Assembly: GCA_013076295.1 (NCBI GenBank)
Contig: RQOL01000906.1
Coordinates: forward strand, 6,514,297-6,578,296
Direction: 5' to 3'
DNA length: 64,000 nucleotides
DNA from: Sanderia malayensis
Lineage: Eukaryota > Cnidaria > Scyphozoa > Semaeostomeae > Pelagiidae
Shown here: positions 24,184 to 34,249 of the stretch, piece after piece
How the letters are laid out: each line of letters begins with the position of its first letter
Position numbering within the stretch: position 1 is the first letter of the stretch
Made by a program: the position numbers and the translations under genes
The notes under the pieces: generated by a model
Databases searched by the model: none
What the model was told of the DNA's origin: nothing
Seen by the model: the letters and a program-made list of their open reading frames with translations, nothing else

Positions 24184-24241
24184 TATTTGCGGAATACCCC
24201 GCGTTCAAAAGTTATCCCCTTTTCGTCGAGGGCCTAACACG

Positions 24242-25250
24242 CACGTATGTTTCCAAGGGTCGGTGTTAGATCGGTTGGTGCTAGATGTCAAAGGCCAGAG
24301 GGAGGTTGACGAGAATTAATATTTTCGTGATTCCCGACCGAGACCGAGAACAATTGTCGTGCAGCAGTATACGTCGTTTGTTGTCGGAATGTATGCAGGG
24401 CCCAGCCTTAGAATAATGCCTGTAATGTCTGGCGCGAATTTCCTTTGAGTTTCCTCGTGTTCTAGCGTTGAGCTCTGTCTGCTGTGTATAAGATTGTCCA
24501 ATTTGACTGATATGATCTATGCATGCAAGCCTGCAATTCATGTAAATCCTTTCTCAAATGAATGCAACAATGAGCCCTGTGTAGTTTTAAAAGAAAAACT
24601 TGTGAACTAACTGTGTGTAAAGTATGAAAGTCTAAATCATGGCTGCGGGAAGAAGGGAACGATAGCCTGTTGTTCTTTTACATACAAAATTTGTTTTAAT
24701 GGTTGTTGCAATTTTAAGTTCAGTGTATTCGTACATTAATAGAAAAGTACATGAAGCGCTCCCCTTTTTGTTTTGTAAGAACAGCCTTGTATAACAAAAA
24801 TCAGGCTGATATGTATTTGCTCAAAAAATAAGAACAACATGAGAAACAAACAAAGCCGGTTGACATTCAACAAAACTCAAGAAATATAATAGCAGCAGCA
24901 ATTTAATGTTAATGTCCAACCCCAACCGAGCCACAACCAGAGTGGTGATCGACTTGCAGGAAAATTGGGCATCTGTGCACTGCCCTGATTTGCCTGCGGA
25001 CTACTGTACTTACTGTCAGGTGACTACTGTACTTACTATCAGGCTAGGGAAAGCACAGATTTCCGGCCCAACGAACCCGAAGGGTGACGGCCAATCACCC
25101 TAATCTTTAATTCACAGGTCTACCAGGAATCGGAATGTGAGGTCCAGGTGGAAGTATCCTAGGAAAAGCGGAGAGTGAGGACAGAAAAGGAAGAGAGAAA
25201 GATATAGCGAACGACGACAAGAGGCAGAAGCTAGCGACTACTTACCATAC
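24242..25250. other. Spacer between the inverted arm and the satellite
   Basis: Contains only short chance frames and a small tandem duplication at about 24998-25043 (GACTACTGTACTTACTGTCAGG twice, imperfect). No gene or element end could be supported. Confidence 0.3.
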
Positions 25251-26239
25251 AGAGGCAGCCACCAGCCAATTGCAAGGCGATACTGACTCACGGGGTGAGC
25301 TGCTGGTATGCGGAGTCGGTTTGTCATACAGAGACAGGGACCGGCCAAATGCGATATTGACTCACGGTGGTGAGCCGCTGGTATGCGGGGTCGGTTTGTC
25401 ACTCAGAGACAGGGACCGGCCAATGCGGTATTGACTCGCGCAGGTGAGCCGCTGGTATGCGGGGTCGGTTTGTCATACAGAGACAGGGACCGGCCAATGC
25501 GGTATTGACTCACGGAGGTGAGCCGCTGGTATGCGGGGTCGGTTTGTCTTACAGAGACAGGGACCGTCCAATGCGGTATTGACTCGCGCAGGTGAGCCGC
25601 TGGTATGCGGGGTCGGTTTGTCATACAGAGACAGGGACCGGCCAATGCGGTATTGACTCACGGAGGTGAGCCGCTGGTATGCGGGGTCGGTTTGTCTTAC
25701 AGAGACAGGGACCGTCCAATGCGGTATTGACTCATGGGGGTGAGTCGCTGGTATGCAGAGTCGGTTTGTCATACAGAGACAGGGACCGGCCAATTGCGGT
25801 ATTGACTAACAGAGGTGAGCTGCTGATATGCGGAGTCGGTGTGTCATACAGATACAGCCACTGGTCAAATGCAAGGTGATACGGACTCATCCAGATGAGT
25901 TGCTGATATGCGGAGCGGTTTGTCATACCGAGACTGATACGGACTCAGGCAGCTGAGTCGCCAACAGTGCAGAATGGAGGGCTCTTGGTACCCTGGCAGT
26001 AGTTGCCAACGCCGAACGCCGAAGCTATGCAACGCAAATCTACCCTGCTCACGCATGTGAGCCGCCGATAGCAACGATTTTGGATTGGCTCATCCTATAA
26101 AGACAGCTGCAGGCCGAATGCAAGGCAATACTGACTCACGCAGGTGAGCCACTAATAGCAACTACTTTGGATTAGTTCATTATGCAAAGACAATGACAAT
26201 GCGAATGCAAGGCAATACTGACCCAAGCAAGTGAGCCGC
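25251..26239. repeat. Satellite array, about 73-bp unit, grading into an 87-bp unit
   Basis: About nine units with landmarks GGTGAGCCGCTGGTATGCGG, TCGGTTTGTCATACAGAGAC and GGCCAATGCGGTATTGACTC. Two successive landmarks at 25391 and 25464 give a 73-bp period. From about 25830 the units diverge and become longer, changing to the GTGAGCCGCTAATAGCAA... GACTTTGG... GTGCGAATGCAAGGCAATAC form that makes up the array after 28209. The array reads open in some frames because the unit lacks stops, which explains the ORFs here. Confidence 0.9.
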
Positions 26240-26240
26240 T

Positions 26241-26244
<4 letters not shown>

Positions 26245-26276
<32 letters not shown>

Positions 26277-28203
26277 AATTTATTTTACGTTGGCAAGAAA
26301 AAAAAATATATATACATAGCTAATAAGCTAATTAACGCCAACAAGATAAAGTTTAAAACCTATTTTACAATTTCCCAAATAAATAAATAAATAAATAAAT
26401 TAATTAATTAAATTTACAAAAACCCTAAATCTTTAATAAAGACTTTGCACAATCTGCAGATGCAAGTATTTCCTTTCCATGATTTTATTTTTCGTTTGAA
26501 TTCAGCGAGTGTGCTGGAGTCTTTAATTTCGGTTGGTAATGAGGACCATAAATGACAGCCTCTGTACTGAATATTCTCTATTCCGTATGTGTTTGTCCTT
26601 ACTTCGGGCAACCGTAAATGATTTTCACTTCGCAAACTGTATTTAATATTTCTCTCTGTAAATATTTTTTTCATAAATGTTGGATTTAGATTGTTTTTTG
26701 TTTTGAATATTTCAATCATTAGCAGTTGCAGATTGTGCTGATGAACAGTGCCATATTTTTTCTTTAGTTTTTCTAGCTCTGATTCACTATCTTTGCATAC
26801 CAACCGTAATGCTCTCTCTTGAATGCGATTTAACTTCGAATTAGTTGCCCTGTCATGAAACATCCATACAAGTGGACAATAATTAAACTGCGACCGGATG
26901 AAAGAATTCATTAAAATTTCTAATTTGATAGGATCAATGTAATTCGACAAACGAGCAAGCGCGTGAAGCTTTTGGTTGGCCTTTTTTGACAAATCATCAA
27001 CATGTTTTTTAAAGCTTAGTTTCTTATCAAAGGTCACACCTAACAGTTTTTCGTATTCACTTTCATTAATCCTTGAATTTCCAATTGAAACTGTTGCTTC
27101 CGTACTTTTATCGCCAAATATCATCAGGTGGCATTTGTCATCATTTAATTTTAAAAAGTTGTCGGAAAACCATTTTACTATCACAGAGCTGTCTTCTTCT
27201 AATTGTTTGATAATAGTATCAAGATCCGGTTGGCATGCAAAGATTGTGGTATCATCAGCATAGTTACAGATCTTTGTGCGATGTGTAGACCAGAATATGT
27301 CATTTATAAAGACATTAAATAATAAAGGCCCTAGGACCGACCCTTGGGGTACTCCAATCTTGATTTCTTTCCAATCACTAAAAGAGTTGTTGATCTTTAC
27401 TCTCTGTTGTCTATTGGATAGATAGCTTCTTATGAGCTGAAGGGCATCCGTGTTAAGTCCATAGGCACTCAGTTTTGCTATCAAAAGACCATGGTTTACA
27501 CAATCAAAAGCCTTTGAAAGATCCATGAACACTGCTCCTGCAAGTCCCTTATTATCAATGATGTTCTTACAGTATTGCAAAAAGTTTAACAAGACATGCT
27601 GCGTGTTATACCCTTGTCTAAATCCTCCTAATAGCGGTGAAAAAAAGCGTGCAGTAAATTCAGATAATTGCCTGTGCATTAGTCGCTCGAATATTTTACC
27701 GATTGTAGGAAGGAGACTTATTGGTCTATAATTCTTTTTGCTCATGTTATCATCCTTCTTGAAGAGTGAAGAAACGTCAGCATTTTTCATATTATCTGGG
27801 AAGCTGCTTTCCTCAACAAGTTTATTAAAAAGCTCTGTGAGAGGAAAACAAAACAAATCTGCGTTGTACTTTAATATTTTTGCAGGGATTGCATTCTGTG
27901 GTGAACCCTTCTTAGGATCTAAATTTTGCAGCTGTTCTAGCATTTCTTCGACTGTGATTTTCCTGAATGAGAAGTTTATGGTGCTATTGACGGACGACTT
28001 TATCCTAAGGACACTGGGGTGTGACTGAAAACGTTTTACAATCGTTAAGCAGGGATCATCTTCGTGATCATTCAAAGGCTTTTGCTCATGCTCATGCTCA
28101 CTGGCGATACCCAAAGTTTCCGTTATATTTACAAAATAGTTATTTAGAATTTCAGCAACTTTGCCCTCATCTGATTCAACCACACCATTTTCTAAAAGGG
28201 TGA
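26245..28203 (-). mobile_element. 5'-truncated CR1-like LINE inserted in the satellite
   Basis: The array is broken inside a unit. TAGTA flanks both ends (26240-26244 and 28204-28208), read as a 5-bp target duplication. On the minus strand the element ends with an (AAT)n tail (26245-26275 on the plus strand as ATT repeats) after an AT-rich 3' UTR with (AAAT)n. It is truncated on the 5' side within ORF2. It belongs to the same broad family as the LINE at 16-20.6 kb but is clearly diverged in protein sequence. Confidence 0.85.
26414..28183 (-). pseudogene. CR1-like reverse transcriptase, long open ORF2 fragment
   Basis: A 589-codon open frame starting inside ORF2 (the endonuclease is missing by truncation, so the first Met at 28183 is not a natural start). 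It covers the linker (EILNNYFVNITETLG) and the RT fingers and palm (NYRPISLLPTIGKIFE, LLGGFRQGYNTQHVLL, MDLSKAFDCVNHGLLIAKL, GVPQGSVLGPLLFNVFINDI), the catalytic NYADDTTIFA, then KLLGVTFDKKLSF, the thumb, and a C-terminal CICRLCK motif before the stop. No internal stops or frameshifts are seen, so the insertion may be fairly young. It is dead as a transposon because ORF1, the endonuclease and the promoter are gone. Confidence 0.9.
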
Positions 28204-28208
28204 TAGTA

Positions 28209-29870
28209 GCAAGGACTTTGGATTAGTTCATTATGCAAAGACAGCGACAGTGCGAATGCAATGCAATACTGACTCACGCAGGTGAGCCGCTAATAGCAAC
28301 TACTTTGGATTAGTTCATTATGCAAAGACAACGACAATGCAAATGCAAGGCAATACTGACGCAAGCAAATGAGCCGCTAATAGCAAAGACTTTCGATTAG
28401 TTCATTATGCAAAGACAGCGACAGTGCGAATGCAAGGCAATACTAACTCAAGCAAGTGAGCCGCTAATAGCAAAGACTTTGGATGAGTTCATTATGCAAA
28501 GACAACGACAGTGCGAATGCAAGGCAAAACTAACTCAAGCAAGTGAGCCGCTAAAAGCAAAGACTTTGGATGAGTTCATTATGCAAAGACGGCGACAGTG
28601 CGAATGCAAGGCAATACTAACTCAAGCAAGTGAGCCGCTAATAGCAAAGACTTTGGATGAGTTCATTATGCAAAGACGGCGACAGTGCGAATGCAAGGCA
28701 ATACTAACTCCAGCAAGTGAGCCGCTAATAGCAAAGACTTTGGATGAGTTCATTATGCAAAGACGGCGACAGTGCGAATGCAAGGCAATACTAACTCAAG
28801 CAAGTGACCCGCTAATAGCAAAGACTTTGGATTAGTTCATTATGCAAAGACAGCGACAGTGCGAATGCAAGTTTAATCTATTTTAATGTTTTCTTTAATT
28901 TTAGAATATAATTGTAAATAAGGTTTAATATTGTAAATAAGGTTTTATATTTTAGTTTAATTAATAGCTTTTTACTTTTTATCTTATATTATAATTAATG
29001 TTTTTATCGGAGGGCCCCTTGAAAATCAACTTGTTGAAGGGCAACCCTCCTTAAATGAATTAAAATGTAAATGTAAATGTAAGGCAATACTAACTCAAGC
29101 AAGTGAGCCGCTAATAGCAAAGACTTTGGATGAGTTCATTATGCAAAGACGGCGACAGTGCGAATGCAAGGCAATACTAACTCAAGCAAGTGACCCGCTA
29201 ATAGCAAAGACTTTGGATTAGTTCATTATGCAAAGACAGCGACAGTGCGAATGCAAGGCAATACTAACTCAAGCAAGTGAGCCGCTAATAGCAAAGATTT
29301 TGGATTAGTTCATTATGCAAAGACGGCGACAGTGCGAATGCAAGGCAATACTAACTCAAGCAAGTGAGCCGCTAAAAGCAAAGACTTTGGATGAGTTCAT
29401 TATGCAAAGACGGCGACAGTGCGAATGCAAGGAAATACTAACTCAAGCAAGTGAGCCGCTAATAGCAAAGACTTTGGATGAGTTCATTATGCAAAGACGG
29501 CGACAGTGCGAATGCAAGGCAATACTAACTCAAGCAAGTGAGCCGCTAATAGCAAAGACTTTGGATGAGTTCATTATGCAAAAACGGCGACAGTGCGAAT
29601 GCAAGGCAATACTAACTCAAGCAAGTGAGCCGCTAATAGCAAAGACTTTGAATGAGTTCATTATGCAAAGACGGCGACAGTGCGAATGCAAGGAAATACT
29701 AACTCAAGCAAGTGAGCCGCTAATAGCAAAGACTTTGGATGAGTTCAGTATGCAAAGACGGCGACAGTGCGAATGCAAGGCAATACTGGCTCAAGCAGGG
29801 GAGGTGTTGATAGGCAAAATGTTCAGCGTGGCTGGTCATACAAAGACAGCCGCGGGCCTAATGAAAGGCA
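28209..29870. repeat. Satellite array, 87-bp unit
   Basis: Near-identical 87-bp units (for example ATGCAAAGACGGCGACAGTG at 28494-step spacing) continue the array left of the LINE. One frame reads a 29-residue repeat beginning MQRRRQCECK. Adjacent units differ by a few bases. The array is interrupted by a LINE tail at 28871-29083 and decays near 29800. Occasional units carry TAG in place of GAG, closing the frame, which argues against protein function. Confidence 0.93.
28871..29083 (+). mobile_element. LINE 3'-end insertion in the 87-bp array
   Basis: A 213-bp AT-rich insert splits a unit between GCGAATGCAAG and GGCAATAC. It ends in repeats of AAATGT after a stem-loop (GGAGGGCCCCTTGAAAATCA, then GAAGGGCAACCCTCC), which is the standard look of a severely 5'-truncated non-LTR element whose RT recognises a 3' hairpin plus a short tail repeat. 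It is a different family from the two longer CR1 copies. Target duplication short or absent. Confidence 0.75.
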
Positions 29871-29973
29871 ATACTGACTCACGCCTGGGAGTCCCGAACA
29901 GTGTTGATTGAAGCTCTGTAGGCTGTAAGAGCTTTAATGGAACTCGGCACCAAGGCATAGACAGCAGCAGCGT

Positions 29974-30045
29974 TTGTCATCCGAATACTCATTACTGTGT
30001 CACAGCGTAAAAAATGTGACACAGTAATGAGTATTCGGATGACAA
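29974..30045. repeat. Perfect 31-bp hairpin with 10-nt loop
   Basis: Bases 29974-30004 are exactly complementary to 30015-30045, with loop GCGTAAAAAA. The stem core is GTCATCCGAATACTCATTAC and its complement. It is a structure any single-stranded copy would form. It could be a tiny foldback MITE, a snap-back duplication or an RNA hairpin. No flanking T-run or promoter was seen that would make it a terminator or an RNA gene. Confidence 0.85.
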
Positions 30046-31416
30046 GCAACGCAAACGAGCCAGAGAATAAGCAAATGATTAACATAACGAAATTTGCTGC
30101 AGCACTTGGCTGGGTGTGATGCATCCTAACAGTGGGAGCGTTAGTGCGAGTGCAGCATAGGCTAGGCTGTGTGGAGGTGTTTGAGATATCTTTAGAGCCG
30201 CAGGGGAGTGTGGAACGTGAACGAGCGTTATTGTCTAGGGTGTCGAAAGGTTGCAATTTGCAAGAAATTTGCTGGCAGGGCTAACATATTGTCATATTTC
30301 AAGGTTGCTGGCATAATATTTTTGTTTTGGCATATTGATTGCCCTATCTTGGCATATTGGTAGAATGGACAGACAAGACACTTTGACGACGCAAGCAATT
30401 TTAAGCCTGAACAGCAAAGGATATACATGTGGGCGAAGCAAGCTCCTGGTGGATCCGGCATGGCTTACTGCACTTTTTGCCAAGTTAATACTCAAACAAG
30501 ATTCAGATCCTAAGCAACACGAAGAAACTGCAAAGCACACAATGGCTATAAGAGTGATATCCAGCAACGCAAAGATCTGCCCGACGCAGACTTCCGAACA
30601 TAGAAGTTGTTGGAACCTTCTCTCAGGAAAGGAAACAGTAGCACTTCATGGTTATCTTTGCAGCCATACAGTGCCTCTACGGTGGATTTTAAATTTTGGG
30701 CATATTTCAGCGAGAATTTGCAACTCTGGCAACCCTGGCTGGCAGACGCGCGCAATGTAAAGGCTGGTTGCTTCCGACCGGACCGAGAAACGAAAATGTT
30801 AACGAGGGGAGCCTCGACGACAAGAGCCGAAAGTTTTCGACAGCGCAGCAGAAGATTTAGTTGTTAAAACGCCTTTGGCATGGATAAACGCTGCAATTGT
30901 GTATACTGAACACGGGTATTGCCAGTAGGTTGGTTAAAATTATGTATATTGATTTAGATAAGCATAGATGTACATGTAGGAGCATAAGAAACAGCAAAAT
31001 AGATGGAACGATCTCACCGAGAATGCGGGCCTGAAGGGACGATACGACGAGCAACTTGTCAACTGGAAATTCCGGCGTGGCCAGGCAGCTATAATATGTC
31101 GAAATAAGCCCAACCGAGAAGCCACAACAGCAATCAATGGATACTAAAATAACCTCTTGAAACTGGCAGCCAATTGTGAGATAAACAAGCGATAGAACAA
31201 TAAAACCAAGCAGCAATTCGGCAAGCATGCAGCACGAATGTAATACGAAGCCAATTGATCTCCCACTGGGGAGTTATGCTGCATGGGGCAACAGCGAGCA
31301 GTGGGGTACCTGTCCATTAAACTTGGTTAAACCACACGTGCTCTAACCTGTGATTAAAGGTATGGAAACTCCAATTTATAAACACACTTTGGTAATAATC
31401 GTAATAATCAATCATA
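30046..31416. other. Spacer with a possible worn zinc-finger remnant
   Basis: No intact gene. At about 30408-30560 (+) one frame reads YMWAKQAPGGSGMAYCTFCQ, then a stop, then further His/Cys, which faintly resembles the BED/TTF-type zinc finger of hAT-like proteins. It is too short and broken to call. Longer frames at 30335-30760 and 30857-31228 have no recognisable content. Confidence 0.25.
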
Positions 31417-31418
31417 TA

Positions 31419-31532
31419 CCGTAAATCCTCAAATAAGCCCCCGGGAGCTTATTTGCAAAAATGAATTTTTGGGTGGGGCTTAATCGAGGGGGGCGCTTAT
31501 TCGAACGTGGGGGCTTATTTGAGGATTTACGG
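31419..31532. mobile_element. Short foldback MITE, TA target
   Basis: CCGTAAATCCTCAAATAAGC at the left is repeated inverted at the right (GCTTATTTGAGGATTTACGG), with TA outside both ends. The centre also folds (GAGCTTATTTG... and GGGGCTTAATCGAGGGGGGC). It is about 114 bp in total with no coding capacity, and resembles small Tc1/mariner-type MITEs that start CCGTAAATC in invertebrates. Confidence 0.85.
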
Positions 31533-33000
31533 TAATCAAGGTCAGAACATCTAGTCGGTGCGGTCAAACAAAAGAACAAAAGATAAAACTATAGGAATAA
31601 CAGAGGAAGCGGAAGCATGTCTTTAATATTTAATTGAGTGTCAATCACTTTTCACAAGCTTACGCTTCACTTCGCTTCCGCTCCACTGCGATTTGTAATG
31701 TGGCTTTCCAAAATTTGACATGACAGCCTAAGCCTATACGTATTCCCGTGTCCAACGATCACCTAAGTTTAGCTTTATGATTATGAGTATAGTTTTTAAT
31801 AAAGTAAACCAAGAACTATATGACATCTTTAATAATGGGTTTAAAAAATCTGAAAAAATACCCCAACTGACAAAAGGCAATTTAAAACAAAACGTATATT
31901 CACACAAAATATAAAAAACCGCTGTTTATAAATAAACTTGACTTATTTTCCATAACTGTATGTATGTATCAATAATATCAAATTTATTGATCGTTTTGTT
32001 TTGCTATTAATTTTGTATTTGACCATTTAGCTTAGTTTTGTTAAATTTTTCTGACTTGAACTTATTTTCCGATTTCTCGTCGGTTGATAAGGCTTGTCGG
32101 CCGATCAACCAATCGGAATTCTCCTGGAAAATTGGTGAGCTCTTATCTACGCATTTATAAGATTTAAACCAAATCGGGTCAGTCAAAAATTTGCAAAATC
32201 GCTAGGCCGAGCAGGTCCTGGCACGGGTAAAGTAGAATAATGCTATTTTGGATTAATAATGCATGCAAATAACCTCATTTGTTTTATCTGGTGTGTATTT
32301 GAAGCAGTAGCTCATATTTTGGTAATATTTCAAGTGTAGTTATGGTCATAACTGTGTGGAAAAACTCGAAAATCCCTTCCAGGAGTGTAAACATTAATGC
32401 CCAGAGATCGAAGATTTGACAAGTTCAATGTGAATTCGAAGAAAAACTTTCCAGCACAATGTTGGGCTTCATACTGGTGTGCTGGTTTTGGTTATATTGT
32501 CTGACTTTGTCAACAATATACACCGCCCACAATATCGTAATTAACTGTTTTTAATTTATGTATAACATCATTGATATATTTACGTATTATTACCTAACAA
32601 TTATGTTGTAAATTATGATGATGATGAAGATGACTATGTTGCAAATTATGATTATGATGACTATTGTGATGATGATGATGATGATCCAAAGCATAACGCA
32701 ATGGCTTGTTCTTGCGATTCTCTGCGGTACGAGTGAATAATTAACCATCCATGTTCTGCTTGGACATGGCATTTCAAAAGAAATGAAGATCAAGAGAAGG
32801 TTTTCTAGAATATAAGTTTGACCTCTTCTTGATGCTCATTTGGTGATACTGTTAATCAATAGTTAAACATACAATGCCATTTTAGGCGTTAGGATTTATT
32901 CAAAGTATTATGTTCGTGTAATTATATAAGCGGATGTCTGAAAATCTGATTCTTTCAACATGAACTTTTCGCATGAGAAGTCTTGCTTGAACTTCATACA
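31533..33000. other. Non-coding stretch with a dispersed repeat and a GAT microsatellite
   Basis: Bases 32131-32525 are the second copy of the repeat at 2771-3165 (same order, ATTGGTGAGCTCTTATCTAC onward). Bases 32612-32690 are a degenerate GAT/ATG microsatellite that produces a meaningless isoleucine-rich minus-strand frame. Elsewhere only AT-rich sequence; no gene seen. Confidence 0.6.
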
Positions 33001-33009
33001 CAACCTTGA

Positions 33010-33425
33010 AAATGCGTATTGCTCAATTAAAGTGTTTTCCTCTAAGAAACTCATCAAAAGATGGTTCCGCAATGACAGCATCTCCGATCACTAAATCAGC
33101 AATCCCACACTCCTTTGTTCTCTTGTTGATGGCTGCAATGAATGACATATGAGCATGGAAGGCACCAATAACTGAAATAACAGGTTTGAACCTTTCAGGG
33201 CTTACGAACTTTACTTAGACCATTAGAGCATAAACTAGCTGGTCGACAACAAATGTACGAATGACATATGCTTTAGGTTGGATGATACCGTTGCACTTTC
33301 CACAACCGTGTTCAGTACAGGTTTATGTGGGTGCTTCGAGAATGTCAGAATGTAGGATGGCGTTGACTTCAATCAATTACCTTTCATACCTGCGTAGAAA
33401 CCCCCAAAGGTACTAATCAGTTGAT
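33010..33425 (-). pseudogene. Remnant of an uncharacterised transposon-associated protein
   Basis: Minus-strand pieces in different frames read GCGKCNGIIQPKAYVIRTFV, then DQLVYAL, a stop, and then SVIGAFHAHMSFIAAINKR and IADLVIGDAVIAEPSFDEFLRGKHFN (shown in part), ending in a stop. From general familiarity these resemble a family of long uncharacterised invertebrate proteins of repeat origin, with a conserved 'F-H--MSFI-AI-KR' and 'VIAEGS-D--LRGKHY' pattern. I cannot name the family. Internal stops and frame changes make it a fossil. No neighbour supports a function. Confidence 0.4.
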
Positions 33426-34249
33426 TTCCTGCCTCATTTGCATGTTCCATCGCCTTGAACTCGAGCCAGAGAATGAGTGACGTGGACGTGTCTCTTCCTT
33501 TGCTCTGTAGACTGCGCAACAAAGGCAGAGGATCGTATTCAGAAATGGATGATGAAGTTCTTTCCTTTGGGGGGGGGGGTGATTTTTACTAACTTCATAT
33601 TGTGGAGGCGGTTGTTCGATGATGGTCAAGTCTTATCTTTTGGATATAGCCACACTTGCTGAGCAAGGAATGAGTGACTCCTGACATAAATTGTTTTTAC
33701 TGAAGGCTTACTGCAGCTAAAAAAGTGATGGGACTTTCTACACATTATGGTAAATATTGTCGAGTTGATCATAGAACATTTTTCAGAATGAAAATTGTTC
33801 CAGGAAAGCTGTTTTCACGAGCCTGTAAGATCTTTGTTGTGTTGTAGCCAAGTCATGCATAAAAAATGTCTCGAGTACGGAATAACTTCTATATAAATGT
33901 AGCAAAACAAAATAGCAGATATAAAAATATATCTATAAATTCGTTAATCAGAGCTGGCTGCGGACAACATTGACTGATGACCTAAATCTAATCAAGCCCA
34001 TGTGCTCAGGAGTATCTCCAAGAAACTGGGACCAACGCCGACCCAAAGAAGGCAGCATTTCTAAACATTCTTCGAGGCTGTCGTATCAAGATTTTTAAAT
34101 CATAATGACGGAAAATTAGGATGTATGTGGAGAAATAGACACGTACAATGGTGTACAGAAAGACGAATCGGAAACTTCATTATTTTTCGTGATTCATATC
34201 AACTAGCCTTGATTAATAACAGATAAAATATCATCAAATAAAGTCCAAT
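33426..34249. other. Region 3' of the astacin gene
   Basis: No supported gene. Includes a G-run (33563-33573) and AT-rich sequence. The astacin polyadenylation signal may be an ATTTTATC/TTTATT-type site just downstream of 34250 on the minus strand, but none is certain. Confidence 0.25.

Larger units (their letters stand above)
17681..24241 (+). repeat. Left arm of a giant inverted repeat (partner 55542-64000)
   Basis: Reading this region forward reproduces 64000 down to 55542 in reverse complement: LINE ORF2, its 3' tail, the AT-rich flank 21435-23394 and the final CGAGGGCCTAACAC. Differences are scattered substitutions, small indels and separate insertions: 20935-21420 and 23395-24183 only here, 57566-60680 only in the partner. 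Similarity ends abruptly at 24241/55542. The outer limit is unknown because the partner runs off the window. About 31 kb lies between the arms. Confidence 0.93.

Noticed and set aside
24281..24541. 86-codon minus-strand frame next to the arm boundary
   Set aside because: No recognisable motif, overlapping alternative frames of similar length, and no splice or start context.
25403..25793. Minus-strand repetitive frames with LCMTNRPRIP units
   Set aside because: Translation of the 73-bp satellite only.
25250..29870. Possible CRISPR array
   Set aside because: The repeats are contiguous with no unique spacers, and the DNA is eukaryotic.
28407..29911. Long plus-strand frames with 29-residue repeats starting MQRRRQCECK
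   Set aside because: They are the 87-bp satellite read in one frame. Some units carry stops and a LINE tail interrupts the array, so no gene is called.
32590..32793. Isoleucine-rich minus-strand frame resembling a membrane protein
   Set aside because: It is a GAT/ATG microsatellite read out of context.
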